Of a stretch of DNA of 64,000 bases, positions 9,053 to 19,200 are shown piece by piece (positions within the stretch are counted from its first letter, which is position 1; each line of letters begins with the position of its first letter). This DNA is from Floridanema aerugineum (GTDB lineage: Bacteria > Cyanobacteriota > Cyanobacteriia > Cyanobacteriales > Aerosakkonemataceae). A program made the translations under genes and the position numbers. The stretch spans positions 1-64,000 of the forward strand of contig NZ_JBHFNQ010000084.1 of assembly GCF_041929345.1 (NCBI RefSeq). The letters are read 5' to 3'. A model generated the notes under the pieces. The model was not told the origin of the DNA. It ran no database searches and worked only from the letters and a program-made list of their open reading frames with translations.

Positions 9053-9510
9053 CCTCACTACTATAACTACACCAAGCCGAATATATATCAGTAAATATTC
9101 CCTTGTCAATACCCAAAGCAGTTTTTCAGCATTTTAAATTTGTTGAAAAGCTGTTGATGATTAAAGGATAAAATTTTATTTATTTACCAATGCTAAAAAC
9201 CTATTTTTTATGAAAAATTAATCAAAAAAATTATTTTTGCTGATTCTCAATAATCGCCAAACAAACTCTACATCTATTCGTCACTGCGGAATGATTTTAG
9301 GCAAAAGTTACAATAAATTCAAATATCCTGATAATATTTAAAGTTTATCCATAAATTTTAAATATTTGTCTAAATTTTGTATATTGGCAACCTAATTACT
9401 TCAATTATAGGTGATACTTTTAAGGTAAATACAGTTACGAATAGTCAGCAAAAGATAAATATCCGGGTATCAAATATTCTCTTCAGTTTACTTGGTGATA
9501 ACCTTTGTCA
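9053..9510. other. AT-rich intergenic region
   Basis: This long AT-rich spacer separates the outer-membrane gene from the small gene at 9524. A frame open from 9377 is only an upstream extension of that gene and lacks a ribosome site. Nothing else is recognisable. Promoters for both flanking genes should lie here. Confidence 0.4.
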
Positions 9511-9515
9511 GGAGG
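9511..9515 (+). promoter_or_regulatory. Ribosome binding site deciding the start at 9524
   Basis: GGAGG lies eight bases before the ATG at 9524. The longer frame, opening at 9377, has no such site. Confidence 0.8.
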
Positions 9516-9523
9516 TGTTACTG

Positions 9524-9760
9524 ATGAAAATAGAACGACCAAATGCAAATTCGCCCACCCCTGAAGAATTACAAGACTTAGCAAGACTTAAAAAAGCTAT
9601 TGAGCAAGTAACTGCTAATGGCAAAGTCAGTAAGGCAGAGTGCGAGAGAATTAAAGGAATCATGTGGGCAGATGGCAAAATTACCCCTGAAGAATTGGAG
9701 TTATGCCGCACGATGATTTACAACAAAATTACCGCAGGCGAACTGGAGTGGGAGTATTAG
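9524..9760 (+). CDS. Small acidic helical protein, unknown function
   Basis: The 78-residue protein starts MKIERPNANSPTPEEL, preceded by a strong GGAGG. It is predicted to be helical, with two related segments, VTANGKVSKAECERIKGIM and MWADGKITPEELELCRTMI. Each resembles a turn-helix unit of EF-hand or TerB-like proteins (D/N-G-K-V/I followed by a charged helix). I cannot assign a family. It is followed at once by a G-rich run and converges on guaA. Confidence 0.7.
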   Translation: MKIERPNANSPTPEELQDLARLKKAIEQVTANGKVSKAECERIKGIMWADGKITPEELELCRTMIYNKITAGELEWEY

Positions 9761-9801
9761 GGTGTGGGGAGGGGGTAGGGGGTAGGGGGTAGGGGGTAGG
9801 G
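9761..9801 (+). repeat. G-rich tandem (GGGGGTA)n with G-quadruplex potential
   Basis: Just after the stop of the small gene the plus strand carries one GGGG, four GGGGG tracts and a final GGG, separated mostly by TA. This satisfies the usual G-quadruplex pattern with very short loops. The run is followed by a pyrimidine/purine patch ending in CACCCCTGC (to 9840). The same composite occurs, in looser form, inside cbiD. Confidence 0.85.
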
Positions 9802-9845
9802 AAAAACTCCGAGAGCTCCCTTGGCACCCCTGCACCCCTGCTAAT

Positions 9846-11465
9846 TTACTCCCATTCGATCGTTCCAGGTGGTTTAGAAGTAATATCGTAAACTACTCGA
9901 TTAACTCCGGGAACTTCATTGACAATGCGGTTAGAAATCAGTTCTAACAAATCGTAGGGTACTCGCGCCCAGTCTGCTGTCATGCCATCTTCGCTTTTCA
10001 CGAAACGGAGGACGATCGGATAAGCATAAGTCCGTTGATCGCCCATTACACCAACGCTACGAATGGGTAGGAGAACAGCAAAAGCTTGCCATAACTCGCT
10101 GTACATTTCGTGACGGTTGATTTCTTGACGCACGATTAAATCGGCATCGCGGAGAATATCTAACCTTTCGTCGGTAACTTCGCCTAAAATGCGAATAGCG
10201 AGTCCGGGGCCAGGGAAAGGATGTCTTTGGACAATTTCTTCTGGTAAACCGATCGATCTTCCCACTTTCCGCACTTCATCTTTAAACAGTTTCCGCAGCG
10301 GTTCAATTAACTTAAATCGTAAATCTTTCGGTAAACCGCCGACGTTGTGGTGACTCTTAATTTTCACTGCTACCCGTTCCCCAGTTTTGGGATCGACGTT
10401 AGTATCAGCAGATTCAATCACATCTGGATAAAGTGTACCTTGGGCGAGATAATCAAACGGTCCAAGTCTTTTTGATTCTTCTTCAAATACCCGAATAAAT
10501 TCGTGTCCAATGCGACGGCGTTTTTCTTCGGGATCAGTTACTCCGGCAATAGCTTGTAAAAAGCGATCGCGTGCGTTAACATACTCTACCGGAATATGAA
10601 ATTGTTCGTGAAACAATTTTACCAACCGTTCTGGCTCATACTTCCGCATAAAGCCTTGGTCGATAAACATACAAGTTAGCTGATCCCCGATCGCTTTATG
10701 CAGCAAGAAAGCTAAAGTTGAAGAATCCACACCGCCCGAAAGCGCCAATAATACTCGTTTATCGCCAACTTTTGCCCGAATTTCCCGCACAGATTGTTCT
10801 ACAAAAGCCGCAGTTGTCCAGGTTGGTTCGCAGTCGCAAATGTGATAGACAAAGTTACGAATTAAAGCTAAACCGCAAACTGAGTGAACTACTTCTGGGT
10901 GAAATTGTACACCGTAGAGTTTTTTCTGGTGATCAGCGATCGCCGCTACGGGAGTATTCGCCGTGTGTGCCAAAATTTCAAACCCTTCTGGCAAAGCGGT
11001 GCAAGAATCTCCGTGACTCATCCACATTGTCGAACCATCTTCCACATTGGTCAACAAATCTGTGGGATCGTCGATCACTAGTGATGCTTTGCCATACTCA
11101 CCTCGTTCGGCGCGTTTCACTTCGCCGCCTAGTTGCTGCACCATTAACTGCATTCCGTAGCAAACTCCTAAAATCGGAATGCCTAACTCCCAAATTCCTT
11201 GGTTACAATGGGGTGCGCCCGGGTCATAAACTGAATTAGGGCCACCAGAAAGAATGATCCCTTTGGGATTGAGTTGTTTAAGTTGTTCGGCACTAGTGCG
11301 ATAGGAAAGAACTTCAGAATAAACTTGAGTTTCGCGAATCCGGCGAGCAATTAACTCGGAGTATTGAGAGCCAAAGTCCAAAATCACGATTATTTGGCGG
11401 TTCAGTTCACCCAAAGATTGGGGAGAAAGCGGTTGAGATGTCTGTACTGTCACTGATAAATCCAA
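9846..11465 (-). CDS. guaA: GMP synthase (glutamine-hydrolysing)
   Basis: It converts XMP to GMP using ATP and glutamine-derived ammonia. The N-terminal class I amidotransferase domain has the nucleophile Cys in GVCYGMQ and the His-Glu pair in FHPEVVHS. The ATP pyrophosphatase domain has the P-loop ALSGGVDSS. The C-terminal dimerisation domain ends with the family-typical KPPGTIEWE. The 539 residues include a short N-terminal extension common in cyanobacteria. Both flanks are spacer sequence, so it is probably monocistronic. Confidence 0.98.
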   Translation of the reverse strand: MDLSVTVQTSQPLSPQSLGELNRQIIVILDFGSQYSELIARRIRETQVYSEVLSYRTSAEQLKQLNPKGIILSGGPNSVYDPGAPHCNQGIWELGIPILGVCYGMQLMVQQLGGEVKRAERGEYGKASLVIDDPTDLLTNVEDGSTMWMSHGDSCTALPEGFEILAHTANTPVAAIADHQKKLYGVQFHPEVVHSVCGLALIRNFVYHICDCEPTWTTAAFVEQSVREIRAKVGDKRVLLALSGGVDSSTLAFLLHKAIGDQLTCMFIDQGFMRKYEPERLVKLFHEQFHIPVEYVNARDRFLQAIAGVTDPEEKRRRIGHEFIRVFEEESKRLGPFDYLAQGTLYPDVIESADTNVDPKTGERVAVKIKSHHNVGGLPKDLRFKLIEPLRKLFKDEVRKVGRSIGLPEEIVQRHPFPGPGLAIRILGEVTDERLDILRDADLIVRQEINRHEMYSELWQAFAVLLPIRSVGVMGDQRTYAYPIVLRFVKSEDGMTADWARVPYDLLELISNRIVNEVPGVNRVVYDITSKPPGTIEWE

Positions 11466-11687
11466 AAAGTTAAAGATAGAGTGTCAAGAAGGGAAAAGGT
11501 TAAAGGTTACAAGGTTAAAGGTTTGAATCTAACTTTACCCATTCGCCTTTTCCCCTTCCCCTTGTACAAAGCTAAAAGTTTGTCTTCTTAGATCTTTGTG
11601 AAAAATTCCTAAAAACGTATATAGATTTTACAAGCTTGAGTCAGAAAATTACATCTTACCTAATATCTTATAGGTATTCTCACCAAT

Positions 11688-12887
11688 TTAACACAGTTGA
11701 TTGAGTAGCTTAGTACCAATTTTACTTTTAACGATTATTTGGCGTTGGCGATCGAACAAAACCGAACCCACACTCACTTGCTGTTGAATCTGATTATATA
11801 TGTAATTTTGGCAGCGATCGTCAATTGCTTGAGCAATGGACTCATAAACCTGTTCTACCCAATTACTGCCATTTTCCCCATCACTAGCCCGCAGATAATT
11901 TAAAGCTGCATCAGCAGTTGACTGAGCAAAAACCCTCTGTAATACTGGAGTCGGTAAACCAATCTTGGCACAATGCGCCGTAAAAATCTCTTGTCTCCCA
12001 TCAGCGAGGTGATGGTGAGTGTGAAAAATTCCCCCTGCCAGCTTCATCAGTTTACCATGATAGCCAAACAGCAAAATTTCCCTCAACCCTTGTGTTCCCG
12101 CTTCTACCAGCATTGGCCCTAACCAATTGGCAGTTTTTACCAATCTTTCTGGTGAAATGCCCAGCTTCAAAGCAAAGTTTAAACCATTTTCTCCAATGCA
12201 GAAAACGAGCACAGGTGAGTTATTGAGTTGTTTGATTTTTTCTTTGAGTTCTTCGAGGGAGATGTCTAGTTGACCGGAGGCACTCAGGGGTTGTGAAATT
12301 CCGCTGGTGCCGAGTAGAGAGAGTCCTTCGACGACTCCGAAAGCAGCGTTAGAGGTGCGATCGGCTAATTGTCTTCCCTCTGGCAAAATAATCGTAACCG
12401 TAATTCGCTCCTCTGGTGTCAGCAACCGCGCCAAATTCCCTTGTAACAGTTGCCTTGCATAAGCATAAATCGCCGCCTTTCCCTGCGCCTCAACTATTCT
12501 CCCAATTCCTTCTCCACCCTTCAAAGTAATTTGCTCCTCTGCACTGGGGTTAGGGGTTAGGGGGTAGGGGTTAGAGAAGAGTTCCCTTGCACCCCTGCTT
12601 AACTCTACTAGCGCCCAAATAGGAGTATTGCGTGTGAGATCGAGGTTATCTCCAGGATCGCTGCGAGTAATGGCTAAGGCTGTGGTTTCATTGATCCCGC
12701 TGACTTGTTCGATCGCAATTTCCACAGTTCGATCGGGATTAATTAAATCTACCATTACAGATGCGATCATCTCAGGCGCTGCGTTGGGCGCAATCGCTTG
12801 GCGTTGTTTTAACCATTGCAAAGCGGCGAGCGCACTGGCAGTAGCAAAAACTGGTAACGTATAGCCAGAACGGGGTTTCTCGGTCAA
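11688..12887 (-). CDS. cbiD: Cobalt-precorrin-5B C(1)-methyltransferase, with repeat-derived insertion
   Basis: It methylates C1 of the corrin precursor in the oxygen-independent cobalamin pathway. The N-terminus RSGYTLPVFATASALAAL and the block ITLKGGEGIGRI are typical of CbiD. At 399 residues it is longer than most family members. Between the WALVEL block and the GGEGIGR block lies a Pro-rich stretch, LFSNPYPLTPNPS, encoded by the low-complexity repeat at 12545-12597. The frame is kept, so the protein is probably functional. The gene starts 10 bases after the muramidase-like gene and may be read from the same transcript. No cobalamin riboswitch is seen. Confidence 0.93.
   Translation of the reverse strand: MTEKPRSGYTLPVFATASALAALQWLKQRQAIAPNAAPEMIASVMVDLINPDRTVEIAIEQVSGINETTALAITRSDPGDNLDLTRNTPIWALVELSRGARELFSNPYPLTPNPSAEEQITLKGGEGIGRIVEAQGKAAIYAYARQLLQGNLARLLTPEERITVTIILPEGRQLADRTSNAAFGVVEGLSLLGTSGISQPLSASGQLDISLEELKEKIKQLNNSPVLVFCIGENGLNFALKLGISPERLVKTANWLGPMLVEAGTQGLREILLFGYHGKLMKLAGGIFHTHHHLADGRQEIFTAHCAKIGLPTPVLQRVFAQSTADAALNYLRASDGENGSNWVEQVYESIAQAIDDRCQNYIYNQIQQQVSVGSVLFDRQRQIIVKSKIGTKLLNQLC
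12545..12597. repeat. GGGGTTA/GGGGGTA element inside cbiD
   Basis: Four GGGGTTA or GGGGGTA units followed by AGAGTTCCCTTGCACCCCTGC match the order of parts in the spacer at 9761-9840. Here they lie in frame within cbiD, encoding about 18 residues. Confidence 0.85.
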
Positions 12888-12897
12888 GTCTCTAACC

Positions 12898-14241
12898 TCA
12901 GCTGGCTGGGAAGTGTGCTAGGAGGTCTTTGCCGTCAATGATGGTGGCAGTGAAGACGAAATTGCGATCGGCTAGATAGCGGGGATCTGACTTAACGATC
13001 GCCATAAACTCCCGATGTCCCTGTTTCGTCCTACCTACCTGACAGCCTGCACTCCATTTTCCGACATCTGAATGAGGGTTGTCACCTCCCCAATGTTGGT
13101 TAATGGCGAATACACCTGAGTCTATCGGTTCACCAGCATCACGGGTGCCATTACGATTTGCATCACGATGGACAGTTACGGGATTGCATTGCACCAGAGC
13201 CTCATGGCGGCTAGCGTGTCCGTGCATTCCGACGCGCCATGACGTGTATTGCCCAAATGCGATAATTGCCGCACCTTTGGGGTTCATGGGATTTTTTACA
13301 TAGTACTTACCGGGGTTAGTCGTCGCTTCCCAACAGCCGATCATTACAGGCTTACCATCTTTGAACTCAATCACAGTGCGAAGGTCGTTCCAGACATTGA
13401 GGGCATTGTTATTGAGCGTTCCGTCTGGGTTCATGCCTTCTATGTAGACAATATTCTTTTGTCCAGGTTCTCTGTCAATTCTGTAACCCTTCTTCTGGCA
13501 GTAGGCAATGATTTTCTCTACTAAAGTCTTGGGCTTGCTCGGGGCGGCTGCGAGTTTAGAGCCTTGAATTTGGACGTGCTCACCATAGATAAACCAAACT
13601 TGCTTATCCTGGAATGGAGATTTCAGCAGAACTCGGACGTGGTGAGAGTCTGCCAGCGCTATCTGAGTTACCTGCAACTGTGTCCCAGCTTTGACACTGA
13701 TTTTTTCGTTGGCTAACAGCTTGGTGGAAGGAAACGAGCAGTTCTTAAACACGGTGTCAGAAGCTACCGTCAGACTAAACTCACCCTGTTCTGTCTGATC
13801 GTCCTTGAGTCCGAGTGCTTCTAGAAAGTACAGAATTGCCGCACAACCTGGATCGGTATCATAAGTCTTGGTATGATTAGTTCCAGACCAAACAAACGGT
13901 GTAATTCCCTGGTCATCTTTGCCCTTGAAGTCGTTGAATTTATCGAATGCGAGTAAGCGAGCGGCGGAATTGGCTGATATTTGGTCAGCTTGAATCGCAC
14001 TCAGCTTGCGCGTGACTTGCTCTAAGAATTGGCTAGAACCATCGAAGTGCGTCAATGCGTGCAAGATGCCTACCCAGTACCAAGGTATGTTGGGATAGTA
14101 GCACTCAATCTTTTCGTAAAAGCCGCGATCGTAACACAGCTTCTCAGCAATTTTCTCTAGATCTGGCAATAAATTTGATTGGATCTTACAATTTTGCCAC
14201 AGTTCCGTATATTTGTCCAGAATACTGACAGTATTAGTCAT
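12898..14241 (-). CDS. Muramidase-like domain plus C-terminal SxGC (L,D-transpeptidase-like) domain
   Basis: The 447-residue protein has no signal peptide. Residues about 10-145 resemble a lysozyme-like domain in which PWYWVGILH and ITPFVWSGTNH are recognisable. The acidic residue usually found after the first block is not evident, so it may be degenerate. Residues about 155-235 look like an SH3-type region. The C-terminal part (about 240-445) contains MHGHASRHEA, an EF-hand-like loop DANRNGTRDAGE (360-371), an HWGG (His383) and WSAGC (Cys400). This His...SxGC arrangement recalls YkuD-type L,D-transpeptidases. It is the fourth gene of the TIR-WD40 run. A role in cell-wall cleavage is inferred; the family is not certain. 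Confidence 0.55.
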   Translation of the reverse strand: MTNTVSILDKYTELWQNCKIQSNLLPDLEKIAEKLCYDRGFYEKIECYYPNIPWYWVGILHALTHFDGSSQFLEQVTRKLSAIQADQISANSAARLLAFDKFNDFKGKDDQGITPFVWSGTNHTKTYDTDPGCAAILYFLEALGLKDDQTEQGEFSLTVASDTVFKNCSFPSTKLLANEKISVKAGTQLQVTQIALADSHHVRVLLKSPFQDKQVWFIYGEHVQIQGSKLAAAPSKPKTLVEKIIAYCQKKGYRIDREPGQKNIVYIEGMNPDGTLNNNALNVWNDLRTVIEFKDGKPVMIGCWEATTNPGKYYVKNPMNPKGAAIIAFGQYTSWRVGMHGHASRHEALVQCNPVTVHRDANRNGTRDAGEPIDSGVFAINQHWGGDNPHSDVGKWSAGCQVGRTKQGHREFMAIVKSDPRYLADRNFVFTATIIDGKDLLAHFPAS

Positions 14242-14288
14242 TTTTGCCTTTCTCTTGCAACTCTATCAATCAATTAGGTGAAATGTTG

Positions 14289-14615
14289 TTAGCTTGTGGT
14301 GTCAAGCTCTAAGTTCCAGTCTGGTGCCTCTCTTCTATTATCTTGAAGTCTCATGTTTGACCGCAATTCTGGATATCGCACCTCTTGATTTTTAACTTCT
14401 TCTATTTGCTGGCAGAGTCTATATATGACTATTGGATCGCGGACAATTTCTGCCAGAATACGAGCCTCATGGAAGTCTTTGATATCGGTACTTAAGTCAC
14501 GCAATACCAACTCAGCTAGATCGGGACTAAGTTCCATTTCCAGTGAGACGCTAATCGAAATATCTTCGCCAATTTTGCTGACTTCGATCGAGTATTTTTT
14601 ATTGTTACGAATCAT
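14289..14615 (-). CDS. Unknown 108-residue protein in the TIR/SLATT operon
   Basis: I do not recognise the family. The protein begins with a probable beta segment (YSIEVSKIGEDISISVSLEMEL), followed by helices rich in charged residues and a polar tail. It has no signal peptide, membrane helix or Cys pair. It lies 13 bases after the SLATT-GH19 gene and 47 bases before the muramidase-like gene, so it is co-transcribed and may be a regulator, chaperone or immunity partner of its neighbours. That is a guess from position alone. Confidence 0.6.
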   Translation of the reverse strand: MIRNNKKYSIEVSKIGEDISISVSLEMELSPDLAELVLRDLSTDIKDFHEARILAEIVRDPIVIYRLCQQIEEVKNQEVRYPELRSNMRLQDNRREAPDWNLELDTTS

Positions 14616-14628
14616 AAATTTTGTTTCC

Positions 14629-16185
14629 TTATGCTAATGCACTGTAATATCTCTGTGCGTGTCCAGCAATTTTATCAGCCCTGTCTAGGGCGTTGATAAT
14701 GCGGCGTGCATTGCGAAAGTCGCGGGTGCTGCCTGAGATGTAGTGAGATAGTTTCTTCCCAGTGAATGTGCCATCTCGCATTCCCATTACCATGATTCTG
14801 GCAGCGATCGCCATGTCTGCGGCTTTTTCTGGATTGCTCACTAAGTCAATGCCCAATTTCTGAGACCACATCTTGTAGTTAACTCTGCCAGTGACTTGAC
14901 AGAATCCGCGACCCTTAAACTTTACACCGTCTCCTGGCTGAGTGTTTCCTAAATCTCTGCGCCCTTCGTAAGCCTTGCCGCTGGCGAACTCAACCATCCA
15001 CTGCCCTAAATGCGACTCATGTTCAGATGTCGCAAAAACATAAGCTATTTGTCCGGGATCGGTAACTCCACACTCCGCACATTCCTTTAGAATTAGGGGA
15101 ACTGACTTTTCGGCATAAGGCTTTAATTCTTTTGGTACTACGCTTAAAACAGCGGCTACCTTAGCTGGGTCTACTGTGTTTGCTGGGGTACTGTTTGTTG
15201 TAGTTGTTGTGGTAATTGTCGTTGTCGTTGTGGTTGATGTCGTACCTGACGGTGGCTGATTTGCATTATTGAGCGCACGTATGGGATTGTTCGTCACCTT
15301 ACTTAGAATTTCGTTCGCGCTGAGGTACTCTACTGTTTCAGCTTTGACAGTCGTGCTGTCGCGATCTTCTTGATCGTCATGGAAATCCATCAGCACATTA
15401 TTTAAGTCAGGCAACTTTTCTGCTGTAACTTCCACAACTTGGTCTGCTGGTTTTTCCTCCTGTTCGCTCTGAGCTTGAGCCGCTTGCTGTTGTTCCAACT
15501 GCTGTTGTTCCAACCGCTGTTTTTCTTCTTCCAGACGGCGCTTCTCTGCCTCTATCTGTTGACGTTGTGCTTCATACTGTGCCTGTAGCTCTAACTGCTT
15601 GTTGAGAAATTCCCTGGCTTTTTCGGCATTTTGTTCGGCTTCTTCGTCGGTTTTCTTTTTGCTATCTTTTTGTCTTTGCTCTAAGTTAGTAATAAAGCCT
15701 TCTACATCTTGCTTAATATACTGCTCGACGCGCTCAGCAAAAATACTGTAAGCATCAGTATGGTCTTCAAAGTCACGATAGTTTCCAGTTAGTTGAAAGT
15801 ACTCCCAACCCTCAATTTTTAAGCTTTCGGCAGTGTTGCGATAGGTGCGGTAGTTATCTCCATAACCAAAAAATTCTTCCAATGCCGCCGATATCGCTAC
15901 CGCCTGACTGACACCAAAAGCCGTCCAACTCAAATATATTTGCCAGCTTTCATTCCCTTTCCCTAAACCAACCAAAGCTGGAATAATTACCCCACCAATG
16001 ATTGTAGTCAGTCTGAGGGCGTAATGGCGATCGCGGTTTTTCGTGGCTCTTCCCTCCAACCACAATACTTGGTCAAGCCAGCGCTGCTTGAGAAAGTCTT
16101 TTCGCAACTCTGATAGGTCCAGTTGGTCTATCAATCCACCCAGAGTCTGTTTGAGATATTGCCGATAGTCGTTTTTCTTTGCCAT
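14629..16185 (-). CDS. SLATT/DUF4231 membrane domain fused to GH19-like cell-wall hydrolase
   Basis: Residues about 30-165 match DUF4231, a SLATT-clade domain with two adjacent membrane helices (about 58-76 and 82-102) and the conserved WLDQVLWLEGRA and YRTYRNTAESLKIE segments. SLATT domains are predicted membrane-perturbing effectors in bacterial conflict systems. Residues 168-245 form a Glu/Gln-rich coiled coil, and 312-333 are a poly-Thr linker. The C-terminus (about 345-518) resembles GH19 chitinase/phage endolysin domains, with SEHES (Glu390 as candidate acid), YEGRRDLGN and FKGRGFCQVTGRVNY. There is no classical signal peptide. The gene lies 75 bases behind the TIR-WD40 gene. Membrane attack plus wall cleavage is inferred. 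Confidence 0.72.
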   Translation of the reverse strand: MAKKNDYRQYLKQTLGGLIDQLDLSELRKDFLKQRWLDQVLWLEGRATKNRDRHYALRLTTIIGGVIIPALVGLGKGNESWQIYLSWTAFGVSQAVAISAALEEFFGYGDNYRTYRNTAESLKIEGWEYFQLTGNYRDFEDHTDAYSIFAERVEQYIKQDVEGFITNLEQRQKDSKKKTDEEAEQNAEKAREFLNKQLELQAQYEAQRQQIEAEKRRLEEEKQRLEQQQLEQQQAAQAQSEQEEKPADQVVEVTAEKLPDLNNVLMDFHDDQEDRDSTTVKAETVEYLSANEILSKVTNNPIRALNNANQPPSGTTSTTTTTTITTTTTTNSTPANTVDPAKVAAVLSVVPKELKPYAEKSVPLILKECAECGVTDPGQIAYVFATSEHESHLGQWMVEFASGKAYEGRRDLGNTQPGDGVKFKGRGFCQVTGRVNYKMWSQKLGIDLVSNPEKAADMAIAARIMVMGMRDGTFTGKKLSHYISGSTRDFRNARRIINALDRADKIAGHAQRYYSALA

Positions 16186-16260
16186 TCTTTATTAATTTCT
16201 CCTATGCTAGTATTTGTTCGTAACTGGGTTGCACAAGTTACAAATAATCAATTCAACAAC

Positions 16261-19200
16261 TTATTTATGGGAATTGATGTTATTGCAGATCTGGCGAGTT
16301 TTATCGTCTAACTCTGGACTCGTCCGCAGATAATCCTCCAGCAAATTACACGCCTCAACCTCTAGCTTCTCTGACTGTTGAATTGTATCTAAATTCCACA
16401 CTATCACCCTTTGATCGCTGCTAGCTGAGGCGAAGGTCTGATTATCTGCACTGAAAGCGACATCATTAACCCCATCGTTATGAACGTAAAAAGGAATTGG
16501 TGGTCTGCTGCCATCTAGAGTCTGGAGCAGGATAGTTTGATCGGCACTTGCTGAGGCTATCAGCTTACCATCAGGGCTAAAAGTAACAGCATTTACTGAT
16601 TCATCACGTTTCTGAGAGTCCACAAAGATTAGCTTAATCCCATCCAGTTCCCAGCGTTTAATCAAGTTGTCTACACTACCTGAGACAATCTGTTTACCAT
16701 CAGGACTAAACGACAGATAGTTAATCGCACCCTTATGGGCGGTCATAGTTGAGAGCAACAAACCGTCACGATTCCAGAGCTTGATAGTATTATCCGCACT
16801 TCCGGTAACAATCAGTTTCCCATCTGGGCTAAAGGCAAGGCTTTTCACTCTATCGGTATGTCCTTTGAGGACTTTTACCCCTTGACCATCTCGCCGCCAA
16901 AGTTTAACAGTACCGTCGTCGCTTGCGGAGGCAATCTCTTGACCATCTGGGCTAAATAACACCCGATTTACTTTGTCATTGTCAATGAAAGGTTTTTGTA
17001 TCCGAATGCCATTGCGATTCCAGAGGGTGATTTTCCGGTCTCGACTCCCTGTAACGATCATCTGACCATCCGGGCTAAACGATACATCATTAACTTTGTC
17101 AGTTTGCTGAATGGTCGCTTGCAATCTCCCATCTGACGACCACAGTTTTACAGTCTGGTCTTCACTGGCAGAAGCAATTAACTGGTTTTTCTTGTCTTGG
17201 TCAGGACTGTAAGCAACTGCGTTTACGCCTTTTTGATGCCCATAGAGGATCTTCAAGAAGGGTGTGTCACGTCTCCAGAGTCTGAGGGTGTTGTCTTCGC
17301 TGGCGGAAATAATCGTATTCCCATCTGGATTAAACACTACATCTCTGACTTTATCGCCATGTCCGAGCAAAGTTAACAACACATCGCCATTCAGGTTCCA
17401 CAGTTTGATAGTTCGATCGCCACTAGCAGAGGCAATCGTTTGACTATCTGGACTGAAAGCCACTGCCGTCAATGATTCGGAGTTTCCAGTGAAGGTTTTC
17501 AGCAACGTGCCATCTGTTTTCCACAGTTTAATGGTGTTGTCATCACTAGCGGAAGCAATCAGCTGACCATTGGGACTCCAAGCGATCGCATTCAATTCAT
17601 TAGTGTGTCCTGTCAAGGTTTTGAGTAGAACGCCATCTGTGTTCCACAGTTTCACTGTTCGATCGTTACTGCCTGACGCAATCAGCTTACCATCGGCGCT
17701 GAAAGCCACAGCTTTTACCTGATCGGTGTGTCCAGTCAAGGTTTTGAGTAGAACACCATCTGAATTCCACAGTTTCACTGTCCCATCATTACTAGCGGAA
17801 GCAATCAGCTTACCGTCAGGGCTGAAAGCGACAGCTTCCACCGATTTAGTGTGTCCTTCTAAGGTTTTGAGTAAAGTGCCATCTGGCTGCCACAGTTTGA
17901 TTGTTTTGTCCACACTCGCTGAAGCCATCAGTTTCCCATCAGGGCTAAAAGCTATGTCTTTGACTGAATCTTTATGGTCTGTGAGACTTTTCAGGCGTTT
18001 GCCATCCTGACTCCAGAGATTGAGCGTATTATCTTCGCCACCAGAAGCGATCGTTTTCCCATCGGGGCTAACGGCAACAGCAAGTACTGCTGCTTTATGT
18101 CCATAGAGGAGGTTTTTTTCTCTCCCCGCAAAAACAGCTTGCTGAAGTACGCCCTCAACTTTTTGTTTCAGTTCAGGACTTGCCCCTGTGAGATCTTTTA
18201 GTGTTCGCTTTGCCTTGAGTGCTGCCACCAGGGCTTCTAATTTTTCATTAAAAGCAAACAGGGCATCAGAATTTTCTGCCAAGGCATCAGCTGTGGCTAC
18301 CTTTGCCTCCTGCTCTTTTTTGGTGGCAAGCTTTAAAAAATAAAAAGATAGTACTCCCAACAGGGTGGCAATGACAAAACCTGCACTCACGGCACCCAGG
18401 AACATTTTTTGCCGTCTGGCGCTTTTCTTTTCTTCTACCAGTCTGGCTTCGGCTTCTTTGGTCTTTTCTTGCTGCAAGCGCAGTAGTTCAGCTTGCCTCT
18501 GTTTTTCGGCTTCTTCGGCAGCGAGGATCGCTTTTTGACTGTCCTCTATATATGTTTGCTGTAAGGCAGTTGGTGGAGGTTGTTTTTTTTGTTCTAAGGC
18601 GGTTTCTAACCAATCTTGAGCAATGACAAACTCAGTTCCTCGCAGTAGCAAGTCATGATTTTTGCCTTTTTCCTCCCACTCCATTGCCCGCTGCGACCAT
18701 TTGGTGTGACTGCGGACGTGCTCGCGATCGGTATCCAGGGTTCTGATCAGTTCGCCGAAAGTGGTGATAAAATTAGTACTCTTCTGATGAAAGTCAATCC
18801 ACTGAATTTTTGCTAATTCTGGATGTAACTCGGCTGGGTTCACTGGTTGGTAGAGTACTGTCACAAACCGCTTATTCAGCTTGGCTGCATATTCCACCTC
18901 ATCGGCACAATAGGGGGAATTTATCGATCGAGGTGAGATAATGAATAAAAAGTTGTCGGAAATTTCAATCCCCCGATAAATTTCCTGCTGAAAGTCTGTA
19001 CCCGAAGCAATGCTTTCTTGGTCAAACCAAGTGGTTTTTCCCTGCATCTGTAACGCATCATTCAGCTTGCGGGCAAAGTCCGAGTCAGAGCGGGAGTAGG
19101 AAACAAACACATCTAACGAGGTTACAGGCGGTTGCCGCAGACTTTCGGTAACAAATTCTTCAATTAATGGTGTGGGCGGATGTAGCGCTCTCTTGTTTGC

